Assembly (NCBI RefSeq): GCF_042453785.1
Contig: NC_091670.1
Location: forward strand, 3,472,001-3,536,000
Length of the DNA: 64,000 bases
Source: Malus domestica
Lineage: Eukaryota > Streptophyta > Magnoliopsida > Rosales > Rosaceae
Direction of reading: 5' to 3'
The notes beneath the pieces were generated by a model. It did no database searches. It was not told where the DNA came from and worked only from the letters and a program-made list of their open reading frames with translations. Below, piece by piece: positions 44,532-56,641 of the stretch; position 1 is the first letter of the stretch; the number at the start of each line of letters is the position of its first letter. Position numbers and translations under genes: made by a program.

Positions 44532-47500
44532 ATGTCCAGTGGAGTTACTAAACATGATTCAGCTTGGGAACAGGGAGACCCAATAGACGAAAACAAACAT
44601 GGCACAATTTGCAAATATTGTGGTCGGGTAATGAAGAGTGGCGGAGTGACACGACTTAAGTACCATCTTAGTGGATTAGATCCAGCAAAAAATATCCAAC
44701 GATGCGATAATGTCCCCCCATAAGTGAAGACATTCATCAGCACATTATTAAAAAATAAAAAATAGCAGAAGGAAAAGATAACATATGGAATGGAAAATAT
44801 TCGAGCTGGGCTACGAGGAGAAGTCATTGGCCAAGCGGTTGACAGTGATGATGATGACGATGAGGACGAATGTGATGATGACATGGGACCTGAAGAACGA
44901 CGCAGTTTGAAACAAGCATTACGTGCCTCCAAACAGTTAGCATGGGAAAGAGAACACCTTCATAAAATTCCTAATAGAGCACAAGGTTCCGGGACAAGTG
45001 GTAGTGCACAAATGAGACGGGGAGGCAGTCTTAGAGAATCACAACCAACACCACCAATAGCCCCAAGTTTATATAAGTCATCCAAAGCACGTCAAAAGAG
45101 TGTTTGGAGTTATTTCACTGGAGGTAATGTGAAGGAGGGAATGGGGCGTCTAATTAGCAAGTTCTTTATCTATGAAAATGTCCCTGCTGAGAAAGTATCA
45201 TCACATCATTTCAAAAATATGGTAGTGGGATGTCAACAGGCCGGTGTTGGAGTACAACCTCCCACTCCCTATGAGATAAGAAACAAATATTTGGATATGG
45301 AGTATAAAGACATTGGCGAGTATGTTAACAAGTTGAGGTCAAAATGGGAAACTAATGGTTGCACAATTATGTGTGACAGATAGACTGGCCCGACCAAATT
45401 GTCTATCATAAACTTCATGGTATACTCCAAGGGAAAAACAATTTTTTTTAAGTCTGTTGATGCTTCAGACCATATAAAGAACTACAAATATATTTACAAA
45501 TTATTGAGGGATGTAATCATGGAGGTGGGAGAGCATAATATTGTCCAAGTCGTGACCGACAACGATTCTGCATTTGTCAAAGCTGGAAAAAAGTTAATGA
45601 AGCATCATAATGTGTTTTAGACATCATGTGCGGCACATTGTATTGATCTCATGTTTGAGGCAATGGGGAAGAGAGAGAATGTTGTTACTGTAGTAAAAAG
45701 AGCTAGAACGATCACAAATTATATTTACAATCACAGTTGGTTGTTGGCAAAGATGCGTGAATTTTGCAAAGGAGAAATTATTCATCCAGCTACCACTCGA
45801 TTCGCCACCAATTATATTGCATTAGACATCCTACTTAAGAAGAAAGCATGGTTGAAGCAACTATTCACTAGTGACGATTGAGCCAACCACAATTTTAGCC
45901 GCTCAAATGCAGGTCGTATGGTGGAAAGTATAGTGCTTGATCATGCTTTTTGGACTCAATCAGAACATGTGTGCCAAGTGTTTGAACCTCTTTACAAAGT
46001 TTTACGAATCGTTGACACAAAAGTGTATCCTACTATGGGGGTAATATATGAGTTGATACGTCTAGTGAATGATGAATTGGAAAGAAAAAAAGGTGCAAGG
46101 TGGGCCATAAAGATAATTGAAGACCGATGGTGTAAAACATTATACCACGATTTGCATGCAGTAGGTATAAATTATGTCATAATTTGCAATTCATTTCTTT
46201 AGTTGCATAAGTATTATTTCTCTTATTAGAGTATGTGTTTCTTTGAATAGCATATTGTTTGAATCCTCGGTACCAATACAGACCCGGTATTGGAGACGAT
46301 GGTACCCTTATATGTGTTGTACATAATGTATACTCTAAATTAGACCCTGCATCACCAGCAGTTGGCCAATTTGGAAATGAGGTACACAATTATTTAAATT
46401 ATAATAATTACTTTGTTGGATTAAACTAACACGATTTATTGAATTCAGCTAACATGGTTTAAAGATGCAAGAAGAACTTTTGGAGAACTAACATCAGTTG
46501 CTGCTCGAACAAAAATGTCTCCTAGTGAATGTAAACATATTTCATGATAAATTTATAATAGAATTTGTTGGAGTTATTAGGCTTATCAACATTGTTTTTC
46601 ATTGTAACTAAATGGTGGATCATGTATGGGACCGATGTACCAACTGTGAGAAAGTTAGCAATCAAAGTATTATCACAAACAGCTTCCTCATCTACTTGTG
46701 AAAGAAATTGGAGCACATTTGCACTCATACACACAAAGCAAAGAAATAGGTTGGCTCATAGTAGGTTGGAAAAATTAGTTTATTGCTACTACAACATGAA
46801 GCTTCAAATTCGAGATAAGGAAGCAGAAATAGATCATGTCGACCGTGGTGACCCACTAGATGTGTTTGATATTGTTGCTGAAGATGATGATACAGAGGGT
46901 AACCAACTTTATCAATGGATTAGACCTCTTCATTTAGATGATGATGAAGGCAACCCAGCTCCTAGAGTTGCTGAAGAAGCACGTAATGAAGGGATAAATG
47001 TAGAAAGAATATTAGCGGAGGAGGTGAGATCTAGCAGCGCTGACTCTTTGGAAGAACTTTTGCGCCCAAGACCAAGAAACACTTGAATTCCACCTTCTTC
47101 CAATCCTACACAACCACAACATTGTGCTGATACTAATGATAGCTTTAGTACAAGATCAGGAGGAGACTCACCTACCACCGGAGGTAGGAATGATGAAGGA
47201 TATAGTGGAGCTGGAGGTAAAGGTGGTGGATATGGAAACTATGTTGAACCACCTCCCGGATTTATGAGCCCCTTCACTGGTGAGGCAAACTTCACGCATG
47301 TAACACAGGATGAGGACCATGGCAGTAGGCGAGCAGGACCAGGAATTGGTGCCATAGGTAAGGACTATACTCGTAGAGAAAGAGGTAATGGGATTTTGTC
47401 AAGTCAAAAAGATGACTCGTTATCTATAACTCGGACTCTATTGGATTGGGAAGTAGTAACTATGGTTATACTCATAACCAACCATTTCCCTACCCTTCAT

Positions 47501-47690
47501 ATCTCATTCCTGTTGGGATGGAATCGAGTGACTCATGGAAACAATCCGAGACTCAATCTTCAAATGATTTTGCTTATGGACAAGGTCAACCAATCTCGGA
47601 TCCATATGAGTGGGATGTTAACAATTACATACAAAACTATTTTGGGGATTTATCATTTGATAACTACTCTTCATAATACACTCACTATAC
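44532..47690 (+). pseudogene. hAT transposase (BED finger, DUF659, hAT dimerisation), disrupted
   Basis: BED-type zinc finger at 44532-44720: GTICKYCGRVMKSGGVTRLKYHL. Then an acidic linker (DSDDDDDEDECDDD). The DUF659-like part of the catalytic domain spans about 45230-45880 (TGPTKLSIINFMVYSKGK, VVTDNDSAF, AAHCIDLMFEAMGK). Later exons are 46251-46381 and 46449-46530. The C-terminal dimerisation motif is SSTCERNWSTFALIHTKQRN near 46690, followed by a Gly/Ser/Asn-rich tail to 47675. Stops replace Trp codons at three sites (CDR*TGP, NVF*TSC, SDD*ANH) plus one at 44721. The acceptor before the WWIMYG exon has lost its AG. In active relatives the protein excises the element; this copy cannot be translated through. 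Confidence 0.88.
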
Positions 47691-48142
47691 ACATAGAGAT
47701 GATAAAGATAGTGAAAATTTTGAACCTCATAGGAACTCTATGTGGTACTAAGTCACTCATGTATTTTACCATGAAATGTATAAAGTGTAAAATATTGTAC
47801 TAATTCATTATATATAAATGATTATGGTGTGTTTAAACTTCTTTCATTTATTACTACATATTTTCTACACTTACAATGTTTGCCAGCTCGCTATATAATC
47901 AACTTGATAATGTTAAATCCATCATGCAATGCATTTCCTTCCAATTTTTTGTGATAAACTAATAGATAATTGACTAAATAAACATCCTGCAAAGTTTCAA
48001 TAAAAATTTTCAAGTTTTTCTTACAATTTCCGTGGTTTCTATATTATTTTTATCGATATCGATATTATCCCGATATTTCCATCGATATTTCCGTGTTTTC
48101 AGACTACCGATATTTCCGATAGTATCGATATTTAATACCTTG

Positions 48143-48751
48143 GTGGTAGGGGAGGAGATTGGGGACCGAACTGTAAAAATATTTCACCTTCTAATTTCTC
48201 CATGCGTTTACCAACATAATGAAAAGAAAAAGAAAATTGTAAATTTCCTTTAAAATTTATAATCAAATGCCAAAAAAAATAATGTAAATTTCTTCATATT
48301 ATCTAGACAACTTTAATAATATTTTTTCGTCAATAACTTTAATAATTACTCAACTAAAAATAATTAGTGGATATATGAAGGGCCATTTGGGATTGCTGAT
48401 AGAGAATTAGAAGTGCCTTCTGTAACTAAAAGTACTTATGACCATGTACGACTATTAGGAAGTACTTGGATTTGAATGAAAATTCTGACATGTTTATACT
48501 ATAAAAACACTTTTCGCAAAAATGCTTATGACCAGAAATACTTCTTACAAAAGCAGTACCCATTAAACGAATCTTAAGTTACATGGTTATACTTTGAAGT
48601 TGTGGAAGCTTGCATTGCATTGACATGGAAACATCTCATGCAGTTGGTTGTAGATGGAACACAAATATACATCAAATTTGTCCATTGCAGAAAATATATA
48701 CAGAGTGTATATATAAAGCTAGCTAGCACAATATTTCACTTTCACCAAAAA

Positions 48752-48760
<9 letters not shown>
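48143..48760. other. AT-rich intergenic sequence with a MITE-like stretch
   Basis: 48380-48572 has ends like GGGCCATTTGGGATTGCTG and CAAAAGCAGTACCCATTAAAC, the pattern of common plant MITEs. No target-site duplication confirmed. Rest unassigned. Confidence 0.35.

Positions 48761-48808
<48 letters not shown>
48761..48808. repeat. (TA)n microsatellite
   Basis: About 48 bp of pure TA downstream of the citrate-binding-like pseudogene. Confidence 0.95.
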
Positions 48809-48809
<1 letters not shown>

Positions 48810-49372
48810 CACTTCAACAATAGTCATCAGTACTTTTTATATATTTTGACGTCTTTCCAACGTGATTCCATGTAGTAGCTTATGTTAGCCGGTGCAGCAT
48901 GAACTCCACATTTGAAGTAAACAAATCTCCTGGCCCTTGATCCTTCACCCAAAATTTCTGGACTCCGTCAATGAAAACAATCACGCTCCCTCCGTCAACG
49001 TCATGGATTATGTTAAGTTTGCATCTCGTGTCGTAAAGATTTGTAGCCACCAAATCTCGACTATAATACCTCATGCCGCCGTTATATATTCTTAGGATTG
49101 TAGCCGTAGCACCCTTAGCTGCTCCATGGAGCTGTGCAACTGTAGCACCAGAGGTTGCATTTGGCACAAATCCATACCCTTCAAATTGCCATATTCCCGA
49201 TGAGTAGTCAAGTCCCTCCATAAAACTTAGCTCTAGCTGATGATTGCTTTTTCTTCAGACGATATATGGACCTGGACCACCCATTCTAGAAGCGTTTTAC
49301 ATAAAACGTATACAAAGTTTAGCAAAAAGCACAAACAAATTTGTATACGTACTTATACAGAAGCATTTTATA

Positions 49373-49374
<2 letters not shown>

Positions 49375-49413
<39 letters not shown>
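49375..49413. repeat. (AT)n microsatellite in the pseudogene intron
   Basis: About 39 bp of AT repeats within the intron of the citrate-binding-like pseudogene. Confidence 0.9.
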
Positions 49414-49416
<3 letters not shown>

Positions 49417-49859
49417 TGTGGACCATATAAGTCAACCTGATCAATAGTTTATATTCACTGTCTAAATGTAAAATCACACATTTGATAAAATTTAACATGA
49501 TCAATGACTAAGATCCATATTTTGAATAAGTAATTCTTTCTCACGGTATATATAGAGTAATGTTCTCTCTAATCGAATCATCTAACGACGTAAGAGTATT
49601 CATAATACGTCTATAAGACAAGGGTATTCTATTAGACAGTCTGACAACATAAGAGACTTATCCGGTAAACTCTGACCCTGAACAACATATTCAGTGAAAA
49701 ATCATCTTAATAAAATCCATCATATATGAACATAAACATTTATTAGTAGGATTATGGGGCTTGTCATATATTGCAGGCTGGGAGGCGTACCCGTATGCGA
49801 ACTTCCGTACGTGGCTGGGTTTGGCTATTAGGGTCATGGGGCTCGTCATCAGCATAGAC

Positions 49860-50622
49860 TAGGGATGGGCAAAATACCCATGGATATGGGTAACCACGGT
49901 TACCCGCCCATTTAAAGTTGATGGTTATGGTTATGGGTAACCGTTTAGACAAATAAACGGTTATGGGTATAACCGTTTATCCATAAAATTTAAATGGCCG
50001 GTTATGGGTATTATCCGCGGTTATAACGGATATCCATCGGTTATGGGTAATATTCATGGTTATAACGGGTATCCATTTACCCATTTAATTTAATATATGA
50101 AAAATTTTAAAAAAATTAAATCGGATATGAAATTTGATTTTACCCCAACGACGACATTCAATTCCATTCAATTCATATAAACTTCTCATATAATGCAGGC
50201 ATATTGTATACAAGTACATTTCGCGACATCATTTAAGTTACTCAAAATTATGTCACTTTATCAAAAGAAATTCTCACTTTATCAAAAAAAATTATGACAA
50301 ATTTTTCTTTTGTAATTTTCAAATTGTTAAAAAAAAATAATGTAGACGGGCGAAAAAAAAGGTAAATGGGTAAAAAAAGGATAAACGGGCGAAAAAATAG
50401 GTAAACGGGTAAATGGTTATGGTTATGGTTAAATGGGTAAATGGTTATTGGTAAATGGGTACACGGTTATGGGTATGAATAATCGTTTATAAACGGTTAT
50501 GGTTATGGGTATAACCATTTATGTAATTACCCAACAGGTAAACGGTTATGCGGGTATGAACATAAACGGTTATGGGTAAAATAACCGCGGTTACCCGCCC
50601 GCATAACCATTGCCCATCCCTA
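49860..50622. mobile_element. hAT-type MITE, 763 bp
   Basis: Perfect ends TAGGGATGGGCAA...TTGCCCATCCCTA and the 8-bp target-site duplication GCATAGAC (49852-49859, 50623-50630). The subterminal parts are filled with GGTTATGGGTA and ACCCGCCCAT-like short repeats on both strands. No ORF. It splits exon 1 of the pseudogene. Confidence 0.92.
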
Positions 50623-50747
50623 GCATAGACCCACATACGCCTTACTCCGTTGTCCCTTTACTCCATTTATCCAACAAAATTTTTATCGTATTACCATTTC
50701 CAATTCGCCATAGTAGCTTATGCAAAAGTTTAGCCCCCTTCAAGAAT

Positions 50748-51137
50748 TGTTGAATTATAAGTCTATAGCTGATTAGGAATAAATCTTAGTATGAATATAT
50801 GTATGCACTTGCGTTAAAATACCAAGTGATAAGTTGTATGGTTGTAAGGCAAGAATTGCCATGTGTTGCAATCCTACCAACTAGCTAGATGAAGGGTCAA
50901 GATTGGTTTGTAATCAGAAGAGCATCCAATGTGGTCCTAACGATTATATTCCTCCTGCACGTTTTGTGTGCTGTATGAGAGACTGAAAACCTTAATGAAA
51001 AATATGATTGCTTCTCTGTGACCTGCAGAGAGCATTAACATTCCTTTTGTGAGCTTTCCATTTTCTAACGTTCTTTTCTTCCTTATCTCATCTTCCATTC
51101 TTCCGCAATGTACCAGAAGAATCTCAGAATCACAATA
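50748..51137 (+). repeat. 5' LTR of the nested-host copia
   Basis: 390 bp, TGTTGAATTATAAGTC...AATCACAATA. The final CA has become TA compared with the 3' LTR (CACAACA). A weak primer-binding-like sequence follows at 51138. Confidence 0.9.
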
Positions 51138-51255
51138 TGACCTCAGAGATAGGTTCGATCAATTGAGCTGAATTGAAGCTTGCTCAAAGCTCAGTGAAAG
51201 TCGCGCGGAGACCCATTACCATCTGAGAAGAGAATTCATCTCATTCGGACCAAGG

Positions 51256-52361
51256 ATGTCTGGATCGGGAGGCTCGGAGGTGAGAACTCCAAATTTCTCC
51301 GGTGAGAAGTATAAGTTCTGGAGAATCAAGATGGTAACGATTTTCAAATTGCACGGGTTGTGGAATCTGGTGGAAAAGGGAGTTAAAATCTCTGATTCGA
51401 AGAAGAAGAAGGTTGAAGGATCATCGAAGGATGATGGAGATGAAAAAATGGCAGCTGTGTCGATGAAAGACATAAAGGCTATAGGAATCATTCAGAATGC
51501 AGTCTCAAATCAGATCTTCCCACGAATTGCCAATGCTAAATCCGCAAAGATGGCATGAGATTTGTTTATGGAGAATATCACGGTGATGATTAAGTAAGAT
51601 CTGTAAAATTGCAAAATCTGAGACGAGAGTTCGAATATGCTAGAATGCATGATGATGAAACTCTGTCTGGATATCCTACTCGGCTAAATGACTTGATAAA
51701 TCAAATGAAAATGTTTGGTGAAGTTCTTCCTAATGAGAGATTAGTACATAAGGTCTTAATTAGCCATAGTAAGCCTTATTATTCTATATGTCTAGTTATT
51801 GAGAATACAAATTGTTTGGTGACCGTAGAATTGCATGAGGTAGTTGCCATTTTAAAAAGTCAAGAGCAAAGGTTTGATTTACACAGTGTGGATCAAACTG
51901 AAAGATCTTTTGCCCCACTCTCTATGAATCCAAGGTACCGTTTGGTATGCAGATGGGTCGTTCCAGGGGGAAGAGGTGGAACGAAAAATCAGCCAAATTT
52001 CGTCCCATGGGACAACCCGTTCCACAGTTTTTAGGCGCACCAAACGTGGGACGGAATGACTCGTCCCGTTCCGTCCCGTCCCGTCCCACGTACCAAACGG
52101 TACCCAAAAGAACAAAACAAAAGTGGTGGTACTTATGCTGGTTCATCCAGATTTCAGAGAAACTAGAATCCCAAAGGCAAGAAATGGGAATCAAAACCAA
52201 AGTTTCATAGAAATTTCCTGGAAACAATTATCAGAATATGAATGCATCTCAGTCATTGAGTCAAGAGACCACAAAGCCTTAGTCCAAGGTGTGTTTTAAG
52301 TACCATTTTGGTAAGTGCAGACACAAAGGGAAACCAAAATGCTTCAATTGTGATAAGTTTG
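51256..52361 (+). pseudogene. copia gag, 5' portion, interrupted
   Basis: Starts MSGSGGSEVRTPNFSGEKYK and shows WRIKMVTIFKLHGLWNLVE and, after stops near 51556-51606, LRREFEYARMHDDETLSGY and LNDLINQMKMFGE. A 171-bp MITE lies at 51934. The zinc knuckle begins at CFNCDKF just before 52361 and is completed by GHWARECP after 60396, so the D LTR is inserted inside the CCHC motif. Confidence 0.85.
51934..52104. mobile_element. 171-bp MITE with 3-bp TSD
   Basis: Ends GGTACCGTTTGGTA...TACCAAACGGTACC are perfect inverted repeats with flanking CAA (51931-51933 and 52105-52107). Interior is GC-rich with GTCCCGT repeats. A 3-bp duplication fits PIF/Harbinger or CACTA-like elements. It interrupts the copia gag. 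Confidence 0.85.
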
Positions 52362-52706
52362 TGACACGCCCTGATCCCAATATTCCCTGAATGCCAAGAT
52401 AAGCATGTGTTGGCCGACACCCGAAGGTGACGAAAATCATTTATTGAATGCAAATGCTGATAACAAAGGAATAGATAAGGTTTATAAATGTAAAAGAATA
52501 AAGAATATGCATTTAAGGAACGTGTTCAGCGCACACATCTAATCTAGAACACTAAAAGAATTAATATAAAAATTGGTTGAACAAAGGAGTGGGTCCTACA
52601 CCGAGAGGACTCGAATATGCCGATGCGAAAATACCTGGATGCTAGGATTGTATGCCTCGATTCTAGGTCCTGAAGGGGGCGCAAAACAAACATGAGTGGA
52701 CCAAGT

Positions 52707-52709
<3 letters not shown>

Positions 52710-52741
<32 letters not shown>
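52710..52741. repeat. (AT)n microsatellite, target of a retrotransposon insertion
   Basis: Its other half is at 57022-57052. The two are flanks of one insertion, so one AT array has been split. Confidence 0.85.
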
Positions 52742-52745
<4 letters not shown>

Positions 52746-53158
52746 TGTACCATACTTAGGGCCTCCGTATTTAGATCTCGTATAAATACTCGAGGGACTC
52801 AAATGTAATTATGTAATAAATGAAGGGGAAAATATGTAATAAGTAAGGAGCCCTTATTCTATAAAATGACTCCTCACTCTCCTCATTAAGGGGGCCAAGT
52901 TCTTTTTTTTAATGACCAAACAATACATTGAGGAGTCCTTTAGGCATGGGAAGAGAGCACACAGAAAATAGGCTAGAGAGCACACTGCCTCTAGCCTTCT
53001 TGTATATTCACCAATCAGAGTGAAACAATATCAACATCAGTGTGGACGTAGCCCAAACGTTGGGGTGAACCACGATACATCTTGTGTTCTTTACTTTCTT
53101 GCTGATTCACGGTCGAATTTACGTTGTTCCAAGACCCCTCTGGTTTTGTGCATCAACA
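52742..53158 (+). repeat. 5' LTR of the gene-capturing element
   Basis: 417 bp, TGTTTGTACCATAC...GTGCATCAACA. It has about 37 bp near 52900-52944 that the 3' LTR lacks. Confidence 0.9.
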
Positions 53159-53550
53159 TTTGGTGCCGTCTGTGGGAATCGACACGAAAAACTAAGTCGA
53201 TTCTCTTTCATTTTTTCACCTCCACTGTGAAACTGCAAAATCTACAAAAACCCAACAACCCAAAGCTTTCCTAGAAAACCCACAGAGCCACATCCTTTCT
53301 CACTCAGTCTCTTTCTCTGCAACTGCAAGACAAAATCCCATAACTTCTCTCTCTCTCACCTCTCTCTCTCATTTCTTTCCCTCCCTCCCCAAAAATCGCC
53401 TGGTGCGTAGTTGCCTTTTTCAACTTGGACGAGCAATCAATCGTCTTCCCATCACCAGTCCCCACCCCTACGACTTCTGGATTCTAGAGCGAGAAAGTTT
53501 CAGAGGAGAGAGAGAGACTTGGGGTCTGGAGGATCGTGGACTGAAAAACA

Positions 53551-54028
53551 ATGGCTTTACAGACCAGTATCAGCAGCAATGCCCTGCTCTCGACATCTTT
53601 GTCGGTTCCATCTAGGGCCGCTTCCGTTCGACTCTGAGCCCGAATGGTCGGAGGAAAACGGGAGGGGGAGGAAGGGTTTGTATGATCGCATGGAGAAGCA
53701 GCACCGGTGGTGATGGCGGCGGAAAGAAGGGAGTGCCCAGTTCGAATTATTTGGTGCCCCTTGACAAATCGTTTTCGTATACCAACTCGTCCTGCATCAC
53801 TCGCCCTCTCGCTGAAATCCTCAGAGACCTCAATAAGAGAATCCCTGACAACATCATCCAGACGCCACCTGAAAATCCCTCCTCCACCTTCATCCCCTGG
53901 TACCATGCGAACCGGATGTTGAGCTTCTACGCTCTTGGATGGTGTGGAGATATTTGTGATGTTATATTTCTAACAATGGAAGTGTGACTGTGGTATACCG
54001 TGTCACTGTACGTGGATCTGATGGAGAG
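53551..54028 (+). pseudogene. captured RAD52-like (ODB family) gene fragment
   Basis: Starts MALQTSISSNALLSTSL, like a plastid transit peptide, with a stop after AASVRL. In a second frame (53682-53987) it shows PSSNYLVPLDKSFSY, TRPLAEILRDLNKRIPDNII and FIPWYHANRMLSFYA, then after another frameshift NNGSVTVVYRVTVRGSDGE. These segments match what I know of plant organelle-targeted RAD52-like proteins, which bind single-stranded DNA and promote annealing in recombination repair. Only the N-terminal half is present, without introns. The 5' flank (about 53240-53550) looks like a CT-rich plant 5' UTR and may have been captured with it. Two or more disruptions make it non-functional as RAD52. The family call rests on motif memory and not on a search. 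Confidence 0.72.
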
Positions 54029-54502
54029 ATGAAATCCAACAAGTTCCGAATTGGAATGGACTTCTTCCACAAGGCCAAGGCGGTGCACCTCCACAGCCAC
54101 CACGACAAGTACCTCTTAGCGAAGGAGGATGAAGAGTCCGTCACCCTGGAACGAAATGGGTTGTCCACGAAGGCACGGTGGACCGTTGAGGTCGTAACCG
54201 AAACCGACAACATCATCTGACTCAAGAGCTGTTTCGGTAAGTACCTCACCGTCTCCAACCAGCCTTACCTCCTCGGCATGATCGGCCAGAAAGTGCTCCA
54301 GACTCTACCTCAGCGGCTCAACTCCTTCATCCAGTGGGAGCCCGTAAGGGATGGCAAGCAAGTCCGGCTCAAGACCAGGTACAACAACTTCCTCCGAGTT
54401 AAATTGTTGGGTTATGATTATTCGGGTTACGGACAGTCTCTGGTGGGATTTCGTTTCTTGTCATCGTCTACTGGGCATGACTTTTTTTATCATGGCTTTT
54501 AA
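54029..54502 (+). pseudogene. captured DUF569 (fascin-like) gene, one nonsense codon
   Basis: It joins the RAD52-like part in frame (GSDGE then MKSNKFRIG). The likely original start is MDFFHKAKAVHLHSHHDKYL at about 54055. It continues EDEESVTLERNGLS and RWTVEVVTETDNII, then TGA at 54218-54220 where family members usually have Arg, then LKSCFGKYLTVSNQPYLLG and WEPVRDGKQVRLKTRY to a stop at about 54500. DUF569 proteins are plant beta-trefoil proteins related to actin-bundling fascins, of unclear function. About 150 residues are kept, close to one full domain, without introns. Confidence 0.82.
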
Positions 54503-54604
54503 CCGACCACCAAATACTTTTATTATTATATCTTCTTCATGACCAAAATAGTGACGATGACAGCTCCCGGCCTTCGTGGCCCATCATCTCAAGATGGGGG
54601 AAAC

Positions 54605-54782
54605 AAAAGCAAAAGCAAGTCTGCAGGTGAGTATGTCTGGAGGTGGAGAGACAGAAAGAGGTGCGGTGGAAAAGAGAAAGTAAAAACAAAAGCAAAAGCA
54701 AGTCTGCAGGTGAGTATGTCTGGAGGTGGAGAGACAGAGAGAGGTGCGGTGGAAAAGAGAAAGTAAAAGCAAAAGCAAAAGC
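54605..54782 (+). repeat. 83-bp tandem repeat, about two copies
   Basis: Units contain CTGCAGGTGAGTATGTCTGG at 54621 and 54704, 83 bp apart, with (AAAAGC)n between. They follow the DUF569 fragment inside the retroelement. Confidence 0.9.
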
Positions 54783-55080
54783 TCAAAGTCATTTCAATTG
54801 TGCAGATGTTATCCCACTATCCAACCATCTGCCATACCAACCTTCTGCATGAGCTTTTTTGAATGATGTGATTTACTTTTCTTATCTTTTACAAACATCT
54901 GTATAAACCCACCATAGTGTAATCATAAATAAAGAAAAAAAGGAAGCATGCCAAAAAAAAGGGCAAAATAGTGGGTTGGAATGTTATGTGGAGGGCGAAG
55001 ACACATATGCCCAAAAGAGCCAGGCCATATGGCTTCAAACTCCAACCTCCATCCGTCCGCTTAAAGTTCACCTTCTATTA

Positions 55081-55385
55081 TCACCAACCAGGTGATCAAA
55101 AGTACTTCAAATACTCCAAAATTATTCGGCAGCCTGTCATTATTATCACCAACCAGGTGATCAAAAGTACGTTCAGTACTCCAAAATTATTCAACAACCT
55201 GCCGCTATTATCACCAACCAGGTGATAAAAAGTACATCCAGTACTCCAAAATTATTTGGTAGCCTACCACTATTATCACCAACCAGGTGGTCAAAAGTTC
55301 GTCTAGTACTCCAAAATTATTCGGCAGCCTGCCGCTATTATCACCAACTAGGTGATCAAAAGTACGTCTAGTACTCCAAAATTAT
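55081..55385 (+). repeat. 65-bp tandem repeat, five copies
   Basis: TCACCAACCAGGTGATC-type units start at 55081, 55146, 55211, 55276 and 55341, exactly 65 bp apart. Each contains ACCAGGTGAT and TACTCCAAAATTATT. Confidence 0.92.
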
Positions 55386-55730
55386 ACATGAGCATCACTT
55401 ATGTCAATCATATATAAACATTCATGAGCATCACTCATGTTAATCATACATAAACATTCATGAGCATCACTCATGTCAACATCCATGAGCATCACTCATA
55501 TCAATCAACATAAACATTCATGAGCATCACTCATGTCAATAAGCTTCGAAAGCTTCATTTACAGAGCTCTAGCTTCGAAAGCTTCATTTACAAAGATCCA
55601 GCTTCAAAAGCTTCATTTACAAGAGCTCCAGCTTCGAAAGCTTCATTTACAAAGCTCTAACTTCAAAAGCTTTATTTACAAAAGCTCCAACTTCAAAGCT
55701 TCACTTGCGAAGCTTCACCTACAAAGCTTC
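55386..55730 (+). repeat. two short tandem arrays, CATGAGCATCACTCATGT and AGCTTCGAAAGCTTCATTTAC
   Basis: 55386-55540 has about five copies of the first unit with ATAAACATT spacers. 55541-55730 has about six copies of the second, which contains the palindrome GCTTCGAAAGC. Confidence 0.85.
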
Positions 55731-55839
55731 AGTGCAGGGTATACAAAGACCGCCTCCGAACAACCGCCACTTCAGCCTATACATGGATTGAATTTGAAGT
55801 CTCCAGCTAACAGACTCTATTGACTGAAGACTTGGGGGA

Positions 55840-56460
55840 CTACACTATGTACCATATATTGGGCTTCCGCAATTGGGCCTCATGAAAAATACTTGGGGGA
55901 CTTAGCCCATTATTTATGTACTGAGAAACAAACCCTTATTCTATAAAAGAGACTCCCTCACTTTCATTAGAGAGCACCCATTATTCATGTATTGAGGAGT
56001 GAACCCTTATTTTATAAAAGGGACTCCCTCACTTCATTAGAGAGAGACTCTTAGCCCATCACTTATGTATTGAGGAGCGAGCCCTTATTCTATAAAAGGG
56101 ACTCCCTCACTATCATTAGAAAGCATCGCCGCCTGCTGAGCAACCCCCTCGCTATGAGCATTAACTCTAGCTCATCATTTATGTATCGATGAGCGAGCCT
56201 TTATTCTATAAAGGGACCCCCTCACCATCATTAGAGAGCATCGCTGCCTGCTGAGCAACCGTCTTGCCGCAAGCATCAACTATAGCCCATCATTTATTTA
56301 TTGAGGAGCGAGCCCTTATTCTATAAAATAAACTCCTTCACCATCATTAAAGAGCATCGCCGCCTGCTAAGCTACTGCCTCGCCGTAAGCATCAACTCTA
56401 GCCCATCATTTATGTATTGAGGAGCGAGCCCTTATTCTATAAAAGGGACTCCCTCACCTT
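55840..56460 (+). repeat. longer tandem array with CCCTTATTCTATAAAAG units
   Basis: About six diverged copies of a unit with TTATGTATTGAGGAGCGAG, CCCTTATTCTATAAAAGGGA and CTCCCTCAC. Similar words occur in the LTRs (GAGCCCTTATTCTATAAAA), so the array seems derived from LTR sequence. Confidence 0.8.
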
Positions 56461-56641
56461 CAACGCCACAAGCCGAGCCAACCAAGGCAACATAAGCCAC
56501 AAGCCGAGCAGCCTCACATTGAGCACTGCCTCATATCGAGTATTCAATTCTAGACGACATCTAGTTACTTCTGCCCACACATGAACTGAATTTCAAGTCT
56601 CCAGCCAAAAGACTCTCTTGACTGAAGACTTGGGGGACTAC

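Larger units (their letters stand above)
42663..48142 (+). mobile_element. hAT transposon, about 5.5 kb, degenerate
   Basis: Inverted ends are CAATGTCTTAAATGCTGATA on the left and, inward from the right, CAAGGTATTAAATATCGATA, both followed by many ATATCG motifs. Flanking 8-mers ATCGTAGG and GTGGTAGG match at six positions. The interior has a hAT transposase gene with premature stops. The left part (about 42905-43480) contains sequence similar to the distal part of the D LTR (CCGATCTAGGTAT), possibly acquired. Confidence 0.72.

Noticed and set aside
48602-49504. ORFs with Tyr-Ile repeats
   Set aside because: They are translations of TA microsatellites.
49860-50622. Interstitial telomere repeat
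   Set aside because: Words like GGTTATGGG occur, but not as tandem TTTAGGG, and the region is bounded by perfect inverted ends and an 8-bp duplication.
53484-53906. 140-residue antisense ORF over the RAD52-like fragment
   Set aside because: It is the shadow of a coding region on the other strand and has no family features.
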